DNA from: Bacteroidales bacterium UBA2198
GTDB taxonomy: Bacteria > Bacteroidota > Bacteroidia > Bacteroidales > VadinHA17
DNA: 16,432 nt
Direction: 5' to 3'
Assembly (NCBI GenBank): GCA_002328625.1
Contig: DCVC01000206.1
Coordinates: 1 to 16,432 of the forward strand
The number at the start of each line of letters is the position of its first letter. The stretch's first letter is position 1. Both the position numbers and the translations under genes were made by a program. Positions 1 through 7,183 of the stretch are shown here, in pieces. The notes below the pieces were generated by a model. That model saw only the letters and a list, made by a program, of their open reading frames with translations, ran no database searches and was not told where the DNA came from.

Positions 1-1
1 A

Positions 2-1135
2 ACTGGATCGATCGGCACGCAGTCGTTGGAAATAATTTCAAGATATCCTGACGAATTTGTTGTTGAGGTTCTTACGGCAGGTAACAATGTAAAACTGCTT
101 ATCCAGCAGGCAAAACAATACAGGCCCGGTATTGCAGTAATAGGCAATACGGCTCATTATAACAAGCTTAAGGACAATTTAAGGGATACTCACATAAAAG
201 TTTATGCGGGCGAAGAGGCGATCGAACAGGTTGTCTCCGGACCGGACATAGATCTTGTGATTACGGCAATGGTAGGTTATTCAGGATTGAAACCAACTGT
301 TGCTGCAGTAAAGGCAGGAAAGAGGATTGCGCTGGCAAACAAGGAAACTCTTGTTGTTGCAGGCGAGATAATCGGGAGACTGGCAAGGCAGTCTGGAAGC
401 CGGATTATACCTGTCGATTCAGAGCATTCTGCGATTTTTCAGTGCCTTGCAGGCGAGGCTGGTAATCCTGTAGAAAAGATTACACTTACAGCATCAGGAG
501 GTCCTTTTCTGAATTATACTGAAGAGATGCTCAAAAATGTCAGGCCTCATGAAGCACTCCGGCATCCCAACTGGGATATGGGTAACAAGGTGACCATCGA
601 CTCGGCCTCACTGATGAACAAAGGGCTGGAGATTATTGAAGCAAAATGGCTCTTTGACCTTAACCCTCATCAGATAAAAGTCATTATTCACCCTCAGTCA
701 ATTATCCACTCACTGGTTCATTTTGAAGATGGATCAGTAAAGGCCCAGCTTGGAATACCCGATATGAGAGTTCCCATACTTTATGCCCTGAGTTACCCGG
801 ACAGACTGCAATCTGACCTTCCCAGACTTGATCTTACTGTACATAATACGTTAACATTTTCCGACCCTGACATTAAGAGATTCCGCAACCTGGCCCTTGC
901 TTATAAAGCTCTTGAACAGGGAGGCAACATGCCGTGTATTATGAATGCGGCCAATGAAGTTGCCGTGAATGCATTCCTTTCCGGTAAAATTGGATTTTTG
1001 CAAATGTCTGAAGTAGTAGAGCATACAATGGAAAAAGCAGAGTTTCTAGCAAATCCCGGTCTTGGATTCCTTGAAACAACAAATAAGAATTCCAGAGAAA
1101 TAACTTTGAACTATATAAACCAACTTAAAAGATAA
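2..1135 (+). CDS. dxr: 1-deoxy-D-xylulose 5-phosphate reductoisomerase (5'-truncated by window edge)
   Basis: Cytosolic enzyme of the MEP pathway. It rearranges and reduces DXP to 2-C-methyl-D-erythritol 4-phosphate with NADPH and a divalent metal. The frame is open from base 2 and begins inside the NADPH-binding glycine motif (TGSIGTQ visible), so only about nine to twelve N-terminal residues lie off the window; 377 residues remain. Visible family motifs, in order, are LANKETLVVAGE, PVDSEHSAIFQ (metal ligands Asp and Glu, fragment residues 139 and 141), ASGGPF, RHPNWDMGNK, MNKGLEIIEAKW (third ligand Glu, fragment residue 210), HPQSIIHSLV and NAANEVAV. No internal stop or frameshift is seen. 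The TTG at 26-28 lies inside the NADPH motif and is not the real start. Two bases separate its stop from the rseP start, so the two are co-transcribed. The dxr-rseP pairing is common in bacteria. Identification is very secure. Confidence 0.97.
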   Translation, partial: TGSIGTQSLEIISRYPDEFVVEVLTAGNNVKLLIQQAKQYRPGIAVIGNTAHYNKLKDNLRDTHIKVYAGEEAIEQVVSGPDIDLVITAMVGYSGLKPTVAAVKAGKRIALANKETLVVAGEIIGRLARQSGSRIIPVDSEHSAIFQCLAGEAGNPVEKITLTASGGPFLNYTEEMLKNVRPHEALRHPNWDMGNKVTIDSASLMNKGLEIIEAKWLFDLNPHQIKVIIHPQSIIHSLVHFEDGSVKAQLGIPDMRVPILYALSYPDRLQSDLPRLDLTVHNTLTFSDPDIKRFRNLALAYKALEQGGNMPCIMNAANEVAVNAFLSGKIGFLQMSEVVEHTMEKAEFLANPGLGFLETTNKNSREITLNYINQLKR

Positions 1136-1137
1136 GG

Positions 1138-2469
1138 ATGACCATATTAATTAAGATACTTCAATTTATACTGAGCCTTTCGATTCTTGTTTTAATCCAT
1201 GAATTAGGGCACTTTGTAATGGCAAAAATTTTTAAGACGAGAATTGAAAAATTTTACCTTTTCTTTGATCCATGGTTTTCCCTGTTCAAATTCAGAAAAG
1301 GAGAAACAGAATACGGGCTTGGATGGCTTCCTCTTGGAGGTTACGTGAAGATCTCGGGGATGATCGACGAATCGCTCGACAAGGAACAATTGAAAAAACC
1401 ACCTCAGCCATGGGAATTCAGATCGAAAACATCTGGCCAGAGGCTTCTGATAATGACAGGGGGTGTACTTTTCAATTTTGTTCTCGCCATGCTGATTTAT
1501 GTATTCGTGCTTTATGCATGGGGTGAAACTTACCTTCCAGCATCAAGTGTGAAATATGGGATCGTTACCGATTCGGTCGGATACTCTATCGGCCTCAGGA
1601 ACGGTGATAAGATACTCACTATTGATAATCTATATATTGATGATTTTATGAAAATCACACCTGATATTGTTCTTAACGACAGAAAGACAATTCAGGTGGA
1701 ACGTGATGGTCAGGTATTAAATATTCCGATCACAAGAGAGTACATAGCAAATTTACTCAAGAACAGGGGTCAGATCGAACCAAGAACACCATTCGGGCCG
1801 TTTCTAATTTCAGCTTTTGGCAAAGAATCACCTGCCAGGGATGCTGGCGCTCTTACAGACGATGAGCTGGTCGGACTTGATAATATCAAATTCACATGGT
1901 ATGATGAATTTCAGAAGTATTTGTCAGAAAACAAAAACCGGTCAGTTATGATGAATCTGGTAAGGAGGGGAGAAAAAATAGATTTATCGTTGACTGTAAC
2001 ATCTGCGGGGATGCTAGGAATAGCAAGCAACCGTACTTTAAACCAGATCTTTGAGCTCAGGACGATAAAATATGGATTTCTTCAGTCAGTACCGGCAGGC
2101 ATAAGCAAGGGATTCAAAACCATCGGGGATTACCTGAAACAGTTCCGGCTCATTTTCTCAAAGCATACAAAAGCCTATGAATCGCTTGGCGGTTTTATTA
2201 CCATTGGAAGCATCTTTCCCGGTGTCTGGGACTGGCAATCTTTCTGGGTACTTACAGCGCTTCTTTCCATCATACTTGCTGTAATGAATATACTCCCGAT
2301 ACCTGCTCTTGACGGGGGCCATGTAATGTTTCTGTTATGGGAAGTTATTACTGGTAAAAAGCCCAGCGACAAGTTCCTTGAATATGCCCAGATAACGGGT
2401 ATGGTCATTTTATTGTCGCTACTGATCTTTGCGAACGGGAATGATATTCTGAAACTCCTGAGAAAATAA
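1138..2469 (+). CDS. rseP: RseP-type site-2 intramembrane zinc protease (M50)
   Basis: Inner-membrane metalloprotease that cuts transmembrane segments, classically anti-sigma factors already trimmed at site 1, and leftover signal peptides. It has 443 residues, close to E. coli RseP (450). The zinc motif HELGH is at residues 21-25 inside the first membrane helix. The third zinc ligand lies in the motif NILPIPALDGGH (Asp about residue 392). Hydrophobic segments lie near residues 5-20, 103-125, 365-388 and 418-436, which gives the usual four-helix layout. Between helices 2 and 3 are two PDZ-like stretches, beginning near residue 143 (SVGYSIGLRNGDKIL) and 231 (SPARDAGALTDDELV). The ATG at 1138 follows the dxr stop by two bases, and GG just before it is the only hint of a ribosome site. 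The actual substrate in this organism cannot be read from the window, because no sigma or anti-sigma gene is nearby. Confidence 0.96.
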   Translation: MTILIKILQFILSLSILVLIHELGHFVMAKIFKTRIEKFYLFFDPWFSLFKFRKGETEYGLGWLPLGGYVKISGMIDESLDKEQLKKPPQPWEFRSKTSGQRLLIMTGGVLFNFVLAMLIYVFVLYAWGETYLPASSVKYGIVTDSVGYSIGLRNGDKILTIDNLYIDDFMKITPDIVLNDRKTIQVERDGQVLNIPITREYIANLLKNRGQIEPRTPFGPFLISAFGKESPARDAGALTDDELVGLDNIKFTWYDEFQKYLSENKNRSVMMNLVRRGEKIDLSLTVTSAGMLGIASNRTLNQIFELRTIKYGFLQSVPAGISKGFKTIGDYLKQFRLIFSKHTKAYESLGGFITIGSIFPGVWDWQSFWVLTALLSIILAVMNILPIPALDGGHVMFLLWEVITGKKPSDKFLEYAQITGMVILLSLLIFANGNDILKLLRK

Positions 2470-2478
2470 CGGGTAAGC

Positions 2479-2507
2479 CGATGCCGGATGACGGAAGGCC
2501 GAAGATC
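2479..2507. repeat. Short degenerate tandem repeat of CG-purine units, GC-rich intergenic patch
   Basis: Directly after rseP, four adjoining units of 6-8 bases each begin with CG and continue with purines: CGATGC (2479-2484), CGGATGA (2485-2491), CGGAAGGC (2492-2499) and CGAAGATC (2500-2507). The patch is clearly richer in G and C than the AT-rich sequence that follows from 2521. It does not fold into a convincing stem and lacks a T-run at its end, so it does not read as a terminator. No function is known to me; it may be the remnant of a dispersed intergenic repeat. Confidence 0.4.
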
Positions 2508-2540
2508 AATGCCGGGAGAGCCAGATTTATTTTCTCTTTA

Positions 2541-2571
2541 TTTGTATATCATCAAACTATTTATAACTTTG
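2541..2571 (+). promoter_or_regulatory. Bacteroidota-type promoter for tatA
   Basis: TTTG at 2541-2544 is followed after 19 bases by TAACTTTG at 2564-2571. This fits the Bacteroidota primary sigma consensus (-33 TTTG, 19-21 base spacer, -7 TAnnTTTG). Transcription would start near 2578, about 17 bases before the tatA ATG. It suggests that tatA can be expressed independently of dxr-rseP. Confidence 0.6.
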
Positions 2572-2594
2572 TATAAATTATAATACTTAAAGAG

Positions 2595-2765
2595 ATGGGA
2601 AAGATAGGTTTAACTGAGATTATTCTGATATTGCTAGTTGTTGTGCTTCTTTTCGGTGGCCGAAAAATTCCTGAATTAATGAAGGGAATAGGTCAGGGGA
2701 TGAAAGAATTCAAAAAAGCTTCGAAACTTAATCCTGAGGATGAAGGTAAAGAGCCTGTCAAGTAA
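2595..2765 (+). CDS. tatA: Small Sec-independent protein translocase subunit, TatA/TatE family (56 aa)
   Basis: Pore-forming subunit of the twin-arginine pathway, which moves folded proteins across the inner membrane. The ATG at 2595 opens a 56-residue frame ending in TAA at 2763-2765. The architecture is classic: a short periplasmic N-terminus, one hydrophobic helix at about residues 9-20 (IILILLVVVLLF), the FGG hinge at 20-22, a basic amphipathic helix at about 23-42 (RKIPELMKGIGQGMKEFKKA) and a short acidic tail. A Glu at position 8 sits at the start of the helix, where TatA/B proteins carry a polar residue. The tail is very short compared with E. coli TatA (89 aa) and closer to TatE. It is flanked by its own promoter and terminator. 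No tatC is in the window. TatB cannot be excluded, but the length and FGG-x-K-x-PEL hinge favour TatA. Confidence 0.93.
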   Translation: MGKIGLTEIILILLVVVLLFGGRKIPELMKGIGQGMKEFKKASKLNPEDEGKEPVK

Positions 2766-2795
2766 AAGAATTTCTAACCAAATAATATCAAAAGC

Positions 2796-2825
2796 AACCC
2801 ACATCGACAGGATGCGGGTTTTTTT
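2796..2825 (+). terminator. Rho-independent terminator after tatA, possibly bidirectional
   Basis: The arms AACCC-A-CATC (2796-2805) and GATG-C-GGGTT (2811-2820) pair with one internal A/C mismatch around a five-base loop. Seven T residues follow (2819-2825). It lies 30 bases after the tatA stop. Read from the other strand, the same stem starts about 10 bases after the mqnC stop and is followed by GCTTTTG. It may therefore also end mqnC transcription, though less efficiently. Confidence 0.8.
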
Positions 2826-2829
2826 ATCT

Positions 2830-3918
2830 CTATATTATCTCATATTTCTGGTTTCTTCTGACAGGATCAAAACCCGCTTCCCTGATTATTGACTGAATAT
2901 CCTCCGGATCAAAACGATTCGTTGCACCCGCTGAACTTACTACATTTTCCTCGATCATTACTGATCCAAGGTCATTTGCTCCGGCATGAAGTGCCAGGCC
3001 GGCAATCTCTTTTCCCACAGTCAGCAGCGATGCCTGAATATTCCTTATGTTGTTCAGCATGATCCTGCTTATGGCTATCAACCTGATATACCCGGGGCCA
3101 TTGTATTTACTCTTTACCCCCTGTCTTTCGGAAAGAATGGTGCCTTTATCCTGGAAAGGCCATGGGATAAATGCAATGAAACCGTAATGGCCTTCCGGTC
3201 TTTCATTCTGAAGATCCCTTAACTTTACAAGATGTTCGATTCTCTCAGCATTTGTTTCCAGATGACCATACATCATTGTGGCAGAGGTTGGCAGATTGAG
3301 TTTATGCGCTTCTCTCATCACTGCCATCCACTCTTCTGATGAAGCTTTGGCCGGAGAGACTAACTTCCTGACCCTGTCGGATAGTATCTCGGCTCCTGCA
3401 CCTGGCAGGCTGTCAAGTCCTGCATCGATCAGACGTGTAAGGATCCCGGAATATGAAAGCTTCTCCTTCTTTGAAAGATAAACAACTTCAGGAGGACCAA
3501 GAGCATGAAGCTTAATCGATGGGTACATCTCTTTAAGTTTTCTGAAAAGATCTTCATAATAATTGATACCGAGATCAGGATTCATTCCCCCCTGAAGGAG
3601 CAGCTGATCTCCTCCCATGGTTTCAAGCTCTTCAATTTTTTTGATGTATTCGTTTACAGTTGTAATATAAGCATCGGGAGAGCCTTTCTTTCTGCAAAAA
3701 TTACAAAACAAACATTGTGAAAAACAGATGTTTGTTATATTAACATTCCTGTCGATCATCCAGCCTGCAAATTTCCCGGGGTTATGTAACTGCCTCAGAT
3801 AGTTTCCGGTAAACATCAACTCTTCCAGGGGAGCATTTTCATAAAGAAATATTCCTTCTTCAAGGGTGAGGGGAAGGCGATCAAGAGCTTTCTTAAATAA
3901 TTGTTCCAGAAACGGCAT
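2830..3918 (-). CDS. mqnC: Cyclic dehypoxanthine futalosine synthase (radical SAM, menaquinone synthesis)
   Basis: Cytosolic radical SAM enzyme of the futalosine pathway. It cyclises dehypoxanthine futalosine to the spiro compound on the way to menaquinone. It has 362 residues. The [4Fe-4S] motif CX3CX2C is at Cys65, Cys69 and Cys72, within NITNICFSQCLFCNFC. LLQGGMNPDLGINYYEDLF and the AIPWPFQ-like FIPWPFQDKGT follow. The C-terminal block AGANDLGSVMIEENVVSSAG and the end region PVRRNQKYEII resemble MqnC more than the paralogue MqnE, which in my memory carries a different block at that place. The ATG at 3918 follows a good promoter by a short leader. It converges on tatA with a shared hairpin between them and diverges from lap. 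No other menaquinone gene is in the window, but scattered mqn genes are usual in this phylum. The family is certain; the MqnC subtype is very likely. Confidence 0.92.
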   Translation of the reverse strand: MPFLEQLFKKALDRLPLTLEEGIFLYENAPLEELMFTGNYLRQLHNPGKFAGWMIDRNVNITNICFSQCLFCNFCRKKGSPDAYITTVNEYIKKIEELETMGGDQLLLQGGMNPDLGINYYEDLFRKLKEMYPSIKLHALGPPEVVYLSKKEKLSYSGILTRLIDAGLDSLPGAGAEILSDRVRKLVSPAKASSEEWMAVMREAHKLNLPTSATMMYGHLETNAERIEHLVKLRDLQNERPEGHYGFIAFIPWPFQDKGTILSERQGVKSKYNGPGYIRLIAISRIMLNNIRNIQASLLTVGKEIAGLALHAGANDLGSVMIEENVVSSAGATNRFDPEDIQSIIREAGFDPVRRNQKYEII

Positions 3919-3940
3919 TTTATACCTTTTTCAGTCCACG

Positions 3941-3972
3941 CAAAGGTAACATTTTACAGCCTGATCATTCAA
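3941..3972 (-). promoter_or_regulatory. Bacteroidota-type promoter for mqnC
   Basis: On the minus strand, TACCTTTG (3948 down to 3941) matches the -7 consensus TAnnTTTG exactly. A TTG (3972 down to 3970) stands 21 bases upstream as a partial -33 element. Transcription would begin near 3934, leaving a leader of roughly 16 bases before the mqnC ATG at 3918. The -33 half is weak, so confidence is moderate. Confidence 0.45.
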
Positions 3973-4016
3973 TAATTTGATTAACTTTACACCTTCAAAA
4001 AAAGTCAGGAAATAAA

Positions 4017-5474
4017 ATGAAGCCAAGGCTAAGCAAAATAAATCAAATATCTCCCGATCAGTCGGTTATCTGTATTTTGGGAAGTAAGGATATTCCCGAA
4101 AACCTGATGCTCAGCAAGACCGAGAAAGAGTTTGCACACAAACGGATTTTGGCAAGGGAAGAGTATGTTATTATAAACTCCTATCACAAGTTCACATATC
4201 TGATACTTGTTAAGGAGGGACTGGGCAATTACAGAACAAAAGAAGAGCTTCGAAGGACCGCTTTTAATTTAAGAAAAGTCATAAAATCAAATAACCACCC
4301 CGAACTGGTAATTACAGCCGATAAAGTATATGAAGGATCAGTCGGAGATTTTGCTGAAGGACTTATTCTGAGCTTTTATTCTTTCGATAAGTATAAAACC
4401 AGGGAAGATGAGAGAGAGAAGAAAAATTACCCTGCAGAGCTGTTGCTTCACGGTGATATCGATGATGAAGAAATCAGGTGGCTTGCTGACCTGAGTGATG
4501 CAGTTTACAAGGCGCGCGACCTGATCAATGAACCTGTTAATCATTTAAATGCTGTTGCATTATCGGAAGAGATGAAAAAAATGGGCAGCGAAGCGGGTTT
4601 TGAAATTGAAGTAATGAACAAGGGAAAGATTGAAGCCCTTAAAATGGGAGGCTTGCTTGCTGTAAATAAAGGGAGTGTTGATCCTCCTGTCTTTTGTATT
4701 CTTGAATGGCGCCCGGAAAACTCTCTGAATAAGAAACCTGTAGTGCTTGTGGGGAAAGGGATTGTATATGATACCGGAGGGCTCAATATCAAAACGGGTG
4801 ATCATATGGACAACATGAAAGCTGATATGGCCGGTGCTGCAACTGTGGCAGGAGTGTTAACTGTAGCTGCAAAAACAGGAATACCTCTTCATGTCATAGG
4901 GTTGATCCCGGCTACCGATAATCGTCCGGGGGGCAATGCATATGTTCAGGGAGATATTATAACCATGCATAATAACATAACTGTTGAGGTTGGGAACACT
5001 GATGCAGAAGGACGCCTAATCCTGGCAGATGCAATAAGTTATGCATCAAGATATTCTCCGGAACTGATTATTAATGTTGCAACCCTTACAGGTTCTGCTG
5101 CCATGACCTTTGGAAATCAGGCAATTGCTGTAATGGGCAACGCTGAAAAAAAATACTTCGAATTGCTTGAAGAATGCGGGAATGAGGTTTATGAGAGAAC
5201 TGCCCGCTTACCATTCTGGGAAGAGTACGGAGAGTTGATAAAATCAGATATTGCGGATCTTAAAAACGTTGGGGGCAGGGAAGCCGGAGCAATAACTGCC
5301 GGCAAATTCCTCGAAAATTTCACAAAATTCCCTTTCATTCACATGGATATTGCAGGCACAGGGTCACTTAAGAAAGATGATTATTACAGATTAAAAGACG
5401 GGCCGGGATCCGGGTTACGATTATTATCTGCTTTTTTGAAGAAATTAACTGCAATTTATAAAGAACAGAACTGA
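4017..5474 (+). CDS. Leucyl/cytosol aminopeptidase, M17 family
   Basis: Cytosolic two-metal exopeptidase that removes N-terminal residues such as leucine from peptides, normally as a hexamer. It has 485 residues. The N-terminal domain (to about residue 165) is divergent and the C-terminal catalytic domain is strongly conserved. All active-site residues fit E. coli PepA with a constant offset of 23: Lys247, Asp252, Lys259, Asp270, Asp329, Glu331 and Arg333. They sit in VGKGIVYDTGGLNIKTGD, NMKADMAGA and NTDAEGRLILADA. HMDIAGTG near the C-terminus also fits. The ATG at 4017 is preceded by AGGA at about 7 bases, one of the better ribosome sites in the window. No clear promoter was found in the 98-base divergent region. 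It heads the tight run lap-pdxA-ruvA-sprA. PepA-type DNA binding, as in E. coli, cannot be judged from sequence, so I give no symbol. Confidence 0.95.
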   Translation: MKPRLSKINQISPDQSVICILGSKDIPENLMLSKTEKEFAHKRILAREEYVIINSYHKFTYLILVKEGLGNYRTKEELRRTAFNLRKVIKSNNHPELVITADKVYEGSVGDFAEGLILSFYSFDKYKTREDEREKKNYPAELLLHGDIDDEEIRWLADLSDAVYKARDLINEPVNHLNAVALSEEMKKMGSEAGFEIEVMNKGKIEALKMGGLLAVNKGSVDPPVFCILEWRPENSLNKKPVVLVGKGIVYDTGGLNIKTGDHMDNMKADMAGAATVAGVLTVAAKTGIPLHVIGLIPATDNRPGGNAYVQGDIITMHNNITVEVGNTDAEGRLILADAISYASRYSPELIINVATLTGSAAMTFGNQAIAVMGNAEKKYFELLEECGNEVYERTARLPFWEEYGELIKSDIADLKNVGGREAGAITAGKFLENFTKFPFIHMDIAGTGSLKKDDYYRLKDGPGSGLRLLSAFLKKLTAIYKEQN

Positions 5475-5480
5475 CAACTT

Positions 5481-6587
5481 ATGGAGAACAAAACAATAAT
5501 AGCAGGAATTTCACACGGAGATATTAACGGTATTGGATATGAGGTCATTATCAAAACACTCATGAACAACCTCATAAATGATATCTGTGCTCCCGTGGTA
5601 TATGGATCCCCAAAAGTAGCTGCTTATCATCGTAAGGCATTGAATATAAATAATTTCAGCTTCAACAATATAAGGTCTCCTGAAGAAGCCAATCCAAAGA
5701 AGGCAAACATGATCAATTGTCTTGATGACAACGTTAGAGTAGAGCTTGGAAAATCAACTCCTCAGGGAGGAGAAGCAGCTCTGGTTTCGCTTGAGAGAGC
5801 TGTTGACGACATTTTGCATGGTAAAATTGACGTTCTTATCACGGCACCTGTCGATAAGAAGAACATACAGTCGGACACTTTCCATTTCACAGGTCATACG
5901 GATTACCTTAGATCAAAGGCCGGAACAGATGCAACCCTTATGTTTATGATCGGAGAAAACATGAAGATCGGTTTTGCAACCGATCATGTCCCCCTGAGTA
6001 AAGTACCCGGAATGATTACTGAGGAACTGTTGCTTCAAAAGATCAGGCTTATGAATAAGTCCCTTATGCTCGATTTTGGTATCCGCAGACCGAGTGTTGC
6101 GATTCTTGGTCTTAATCCTCATGCGGGGGATAATTCTTTGCTCGGAGATGAAGAAGCCGAAATGATTGCTCCGGCAATTCAAAAGGCACGAAAGGAAGGT
6201 ATGCTGGCATTTGGGCCATTCCCTTCCGATGGATTTTTTGGAGCGGGATCATTTGCAAAATTTGATGGGATACTGGCCATGTACCACGATCAGGGACTGG
6301 CTCCATTCAAAGCGTTGTCGTTCGATTCGGGAGTCAACTTTACTGCCGGCCTTCCATTTGTGAGAACTTCACCTGTTCATGGAACAGCATTTGCCTTGGC
6401 CGGAAAGGGTGAGGCTTCAGAAAATTCGTTCCGTCAGGCGATCTACCTTGCCTGTGATATTTACAAGAACCGTCAGCTTTATGCAGAGATTTCAAAGAAT
6501 CCTCTTAAATCGCAGGATATCGAAATTCATGTGGATCATTCTGATGAACTTCCTCCGGACATATTAAATGCTGAACAGCAATTATGA
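5481..6587 (+). CDS. pdxA: 4-hydroxythreonine-4-phosphate dehydrogenase (vitamin B6 synthesis)
   Basis: Cytosolic NAD-dependent enzyme of the DXP-dependent pyridoxal phosphate pathway. It oxidises 4-phosphohydroxy-L-threonine to the product that PdxJ condenses with DXP. It has 368 residues. It opens with GISHGDINGIGYEVIIK. Substrate residues His139-Thr140 lie in FTGHTDYL. The three metal-binding histidines are His169 (ATDHVPL), His214 (NPHAGD) and His269 (MYHDQG). All are offset by exactly three from E. coli PdxA (136, 166, 211, 266). The late motifs GPFPSDGFF and LPFVRTSPVHGTAF are intact. It starts six bases after the lap stop and its TGA overlaps the ruvA ATG (ATGA at 6584-6587), so translation of the two is probably coupled. 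Its companion pdxJ is not in this window. Confidence 0.97.
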   Translation: MENKTIIAGISHGDINGIGYEVIIKTLMNNLINDICAPVVYGSPKVAAYHRKALNINNFSFNNIRSPEEANPKKANMINCLDDNVRVELGKSTPQGGEAALVSLERAVDDILHGKIDVLITAPVDKKNIQSDTFHFTGHTDYLRSKAGTDATLMFMIGENMKIGFATDHVPLSKVPGMITEELLLQKIRLMNKSLMLDFGIRRPSVAILGLNPHAGDNSLLGDEEAEMIAPAIQKARKEGMLAFGPFPSDGFFGAGSFAKFDGILAMYHDQGLAPFKALSFDSGVNFTAGLPFVRTSPVHGTAFALAGKGEASENSFRQAIYLACDIYKNRQLYAEISKNPLKSQDIEIHVDHSDELPPDILNAEQQL

Positions 6588-7165
6588 TTGAATACATCAA
6601 AGGGAGCCTTAAAACAGTTACCCCGACATTTCTTATTATTGAGACCTCTGGTGTGGGCTATTTTGTTAATATTTCCCTGACCACTTTCTCGAAACTTGAG
6701 GGCAGGGACGAATACTCTGTGCTCATTCATGAAGTCATAAGAGAAGATAGCCATCAGTTGTTTGGATTTGCCGATGATACGGAACGGGAAGTTTTCAGGT
6801 TACTGATATCTGTATCCGGTGTAGGGGCAAACACTGCAAGAATGATGCTCTCCTCCCTGGATCCTTCTGAAATAGAAAAAGCAATTCTCGGATCAGATGT
6901 TAATGTTCTGAAAAGTATAAAAGGCATTGGATTAAAAACTGCACAAAGAATTATAGTTGACCTTAAAGACAAGTTTGGCAAGCAAGCCGGAACCGGTGAA
7001 ATATTTGCGTTTACAGACAATACAAAACGTGAAGAGGCGTTATCAGCTTTAGTGATGCTTGGGTTTGCCAGAAGCACTGTCCTAAAAGTCCTTGATAAGA
7101 TTGTCAGAGAAGAGAGGAACCTGACAGTGGAGGATATGATAAAGAGAGCGCTTAAAAACTTGTAA
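6584..7165 (+). CDS. ruvA: Holliday junction branch migration protein RuvA
   Basis: DNA-binding subunit that grips four-way junctions as a tetramer and loads the RuvB helicase, for recombination and fork repair. It has 193 residues, close to the usual 190-205. The N-terminal OB-fold domain spans about residues 1-63. Two helix-hairpin-helix motifs follow, at about 72-90 (VSGVGANTARMMLSSL) and 108-127 (LKSIKGIGLKTAQRIIVDL). After a flexible linker (about 131-147), the RuvB-contacting domain III starts near EEALSALVMLGF and ends at the C-terminus. The start ATG overlaps the pdxA stop by four bases. ruvB and ruvC are not adjacent. The stop at 7163-7165 is followed by another in-frame stop at 7175-7177, and then by sprA in the same frame. 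Confidence 0.97.
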   Translation: MIEYIKGSLKTVTPTFLIIETSGVGYFVNISLTTFSKLEGRDEYSVLIHEVIREDSHQLFGFADDTEREVFRLLISVSGVGANTARMMLSSLDPSEIEKAILGSDVNVLKSIKGIGLKTAQRIIVDLKDKFGKQAGTGEIFAFTDNTKREEALSALVMLGFARSTVLKVLDKIVREERNLTVEDMIKRALKNL

Positions 7166-7183
7166 TACAGAACATAAGCCGGT

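Noticed and set aside
2478..2522. GC-rich patch as a terminator for dxr-rseP
   Set aside because: The ATGCCGG strings are direct, not inverted, repeats; no stable stem with a following T-run could be drawn.
2830..3918. MqnE (aminofutalosine synthase) instead of MqnC
   Set aside because: The C-terminal GANDLGSVMIEENVVS block and ending fit MqnC better; the MqnE-type signature at that place is not seen.
3976..3989. TTTG and TAACTTTA read as a promoter for lap
   Set aside because: The two elements almost touch (two bases apart) instead of standing 19-21 bases apart, so they cannot be the -33 and -7 pair.
6754..7077. 107-codon open frame on the minus strand inside ruvA
   Set aside because: It is antisense to an intact, well-conserved ruvA, and its translation shows no recognisable family or initiation context.
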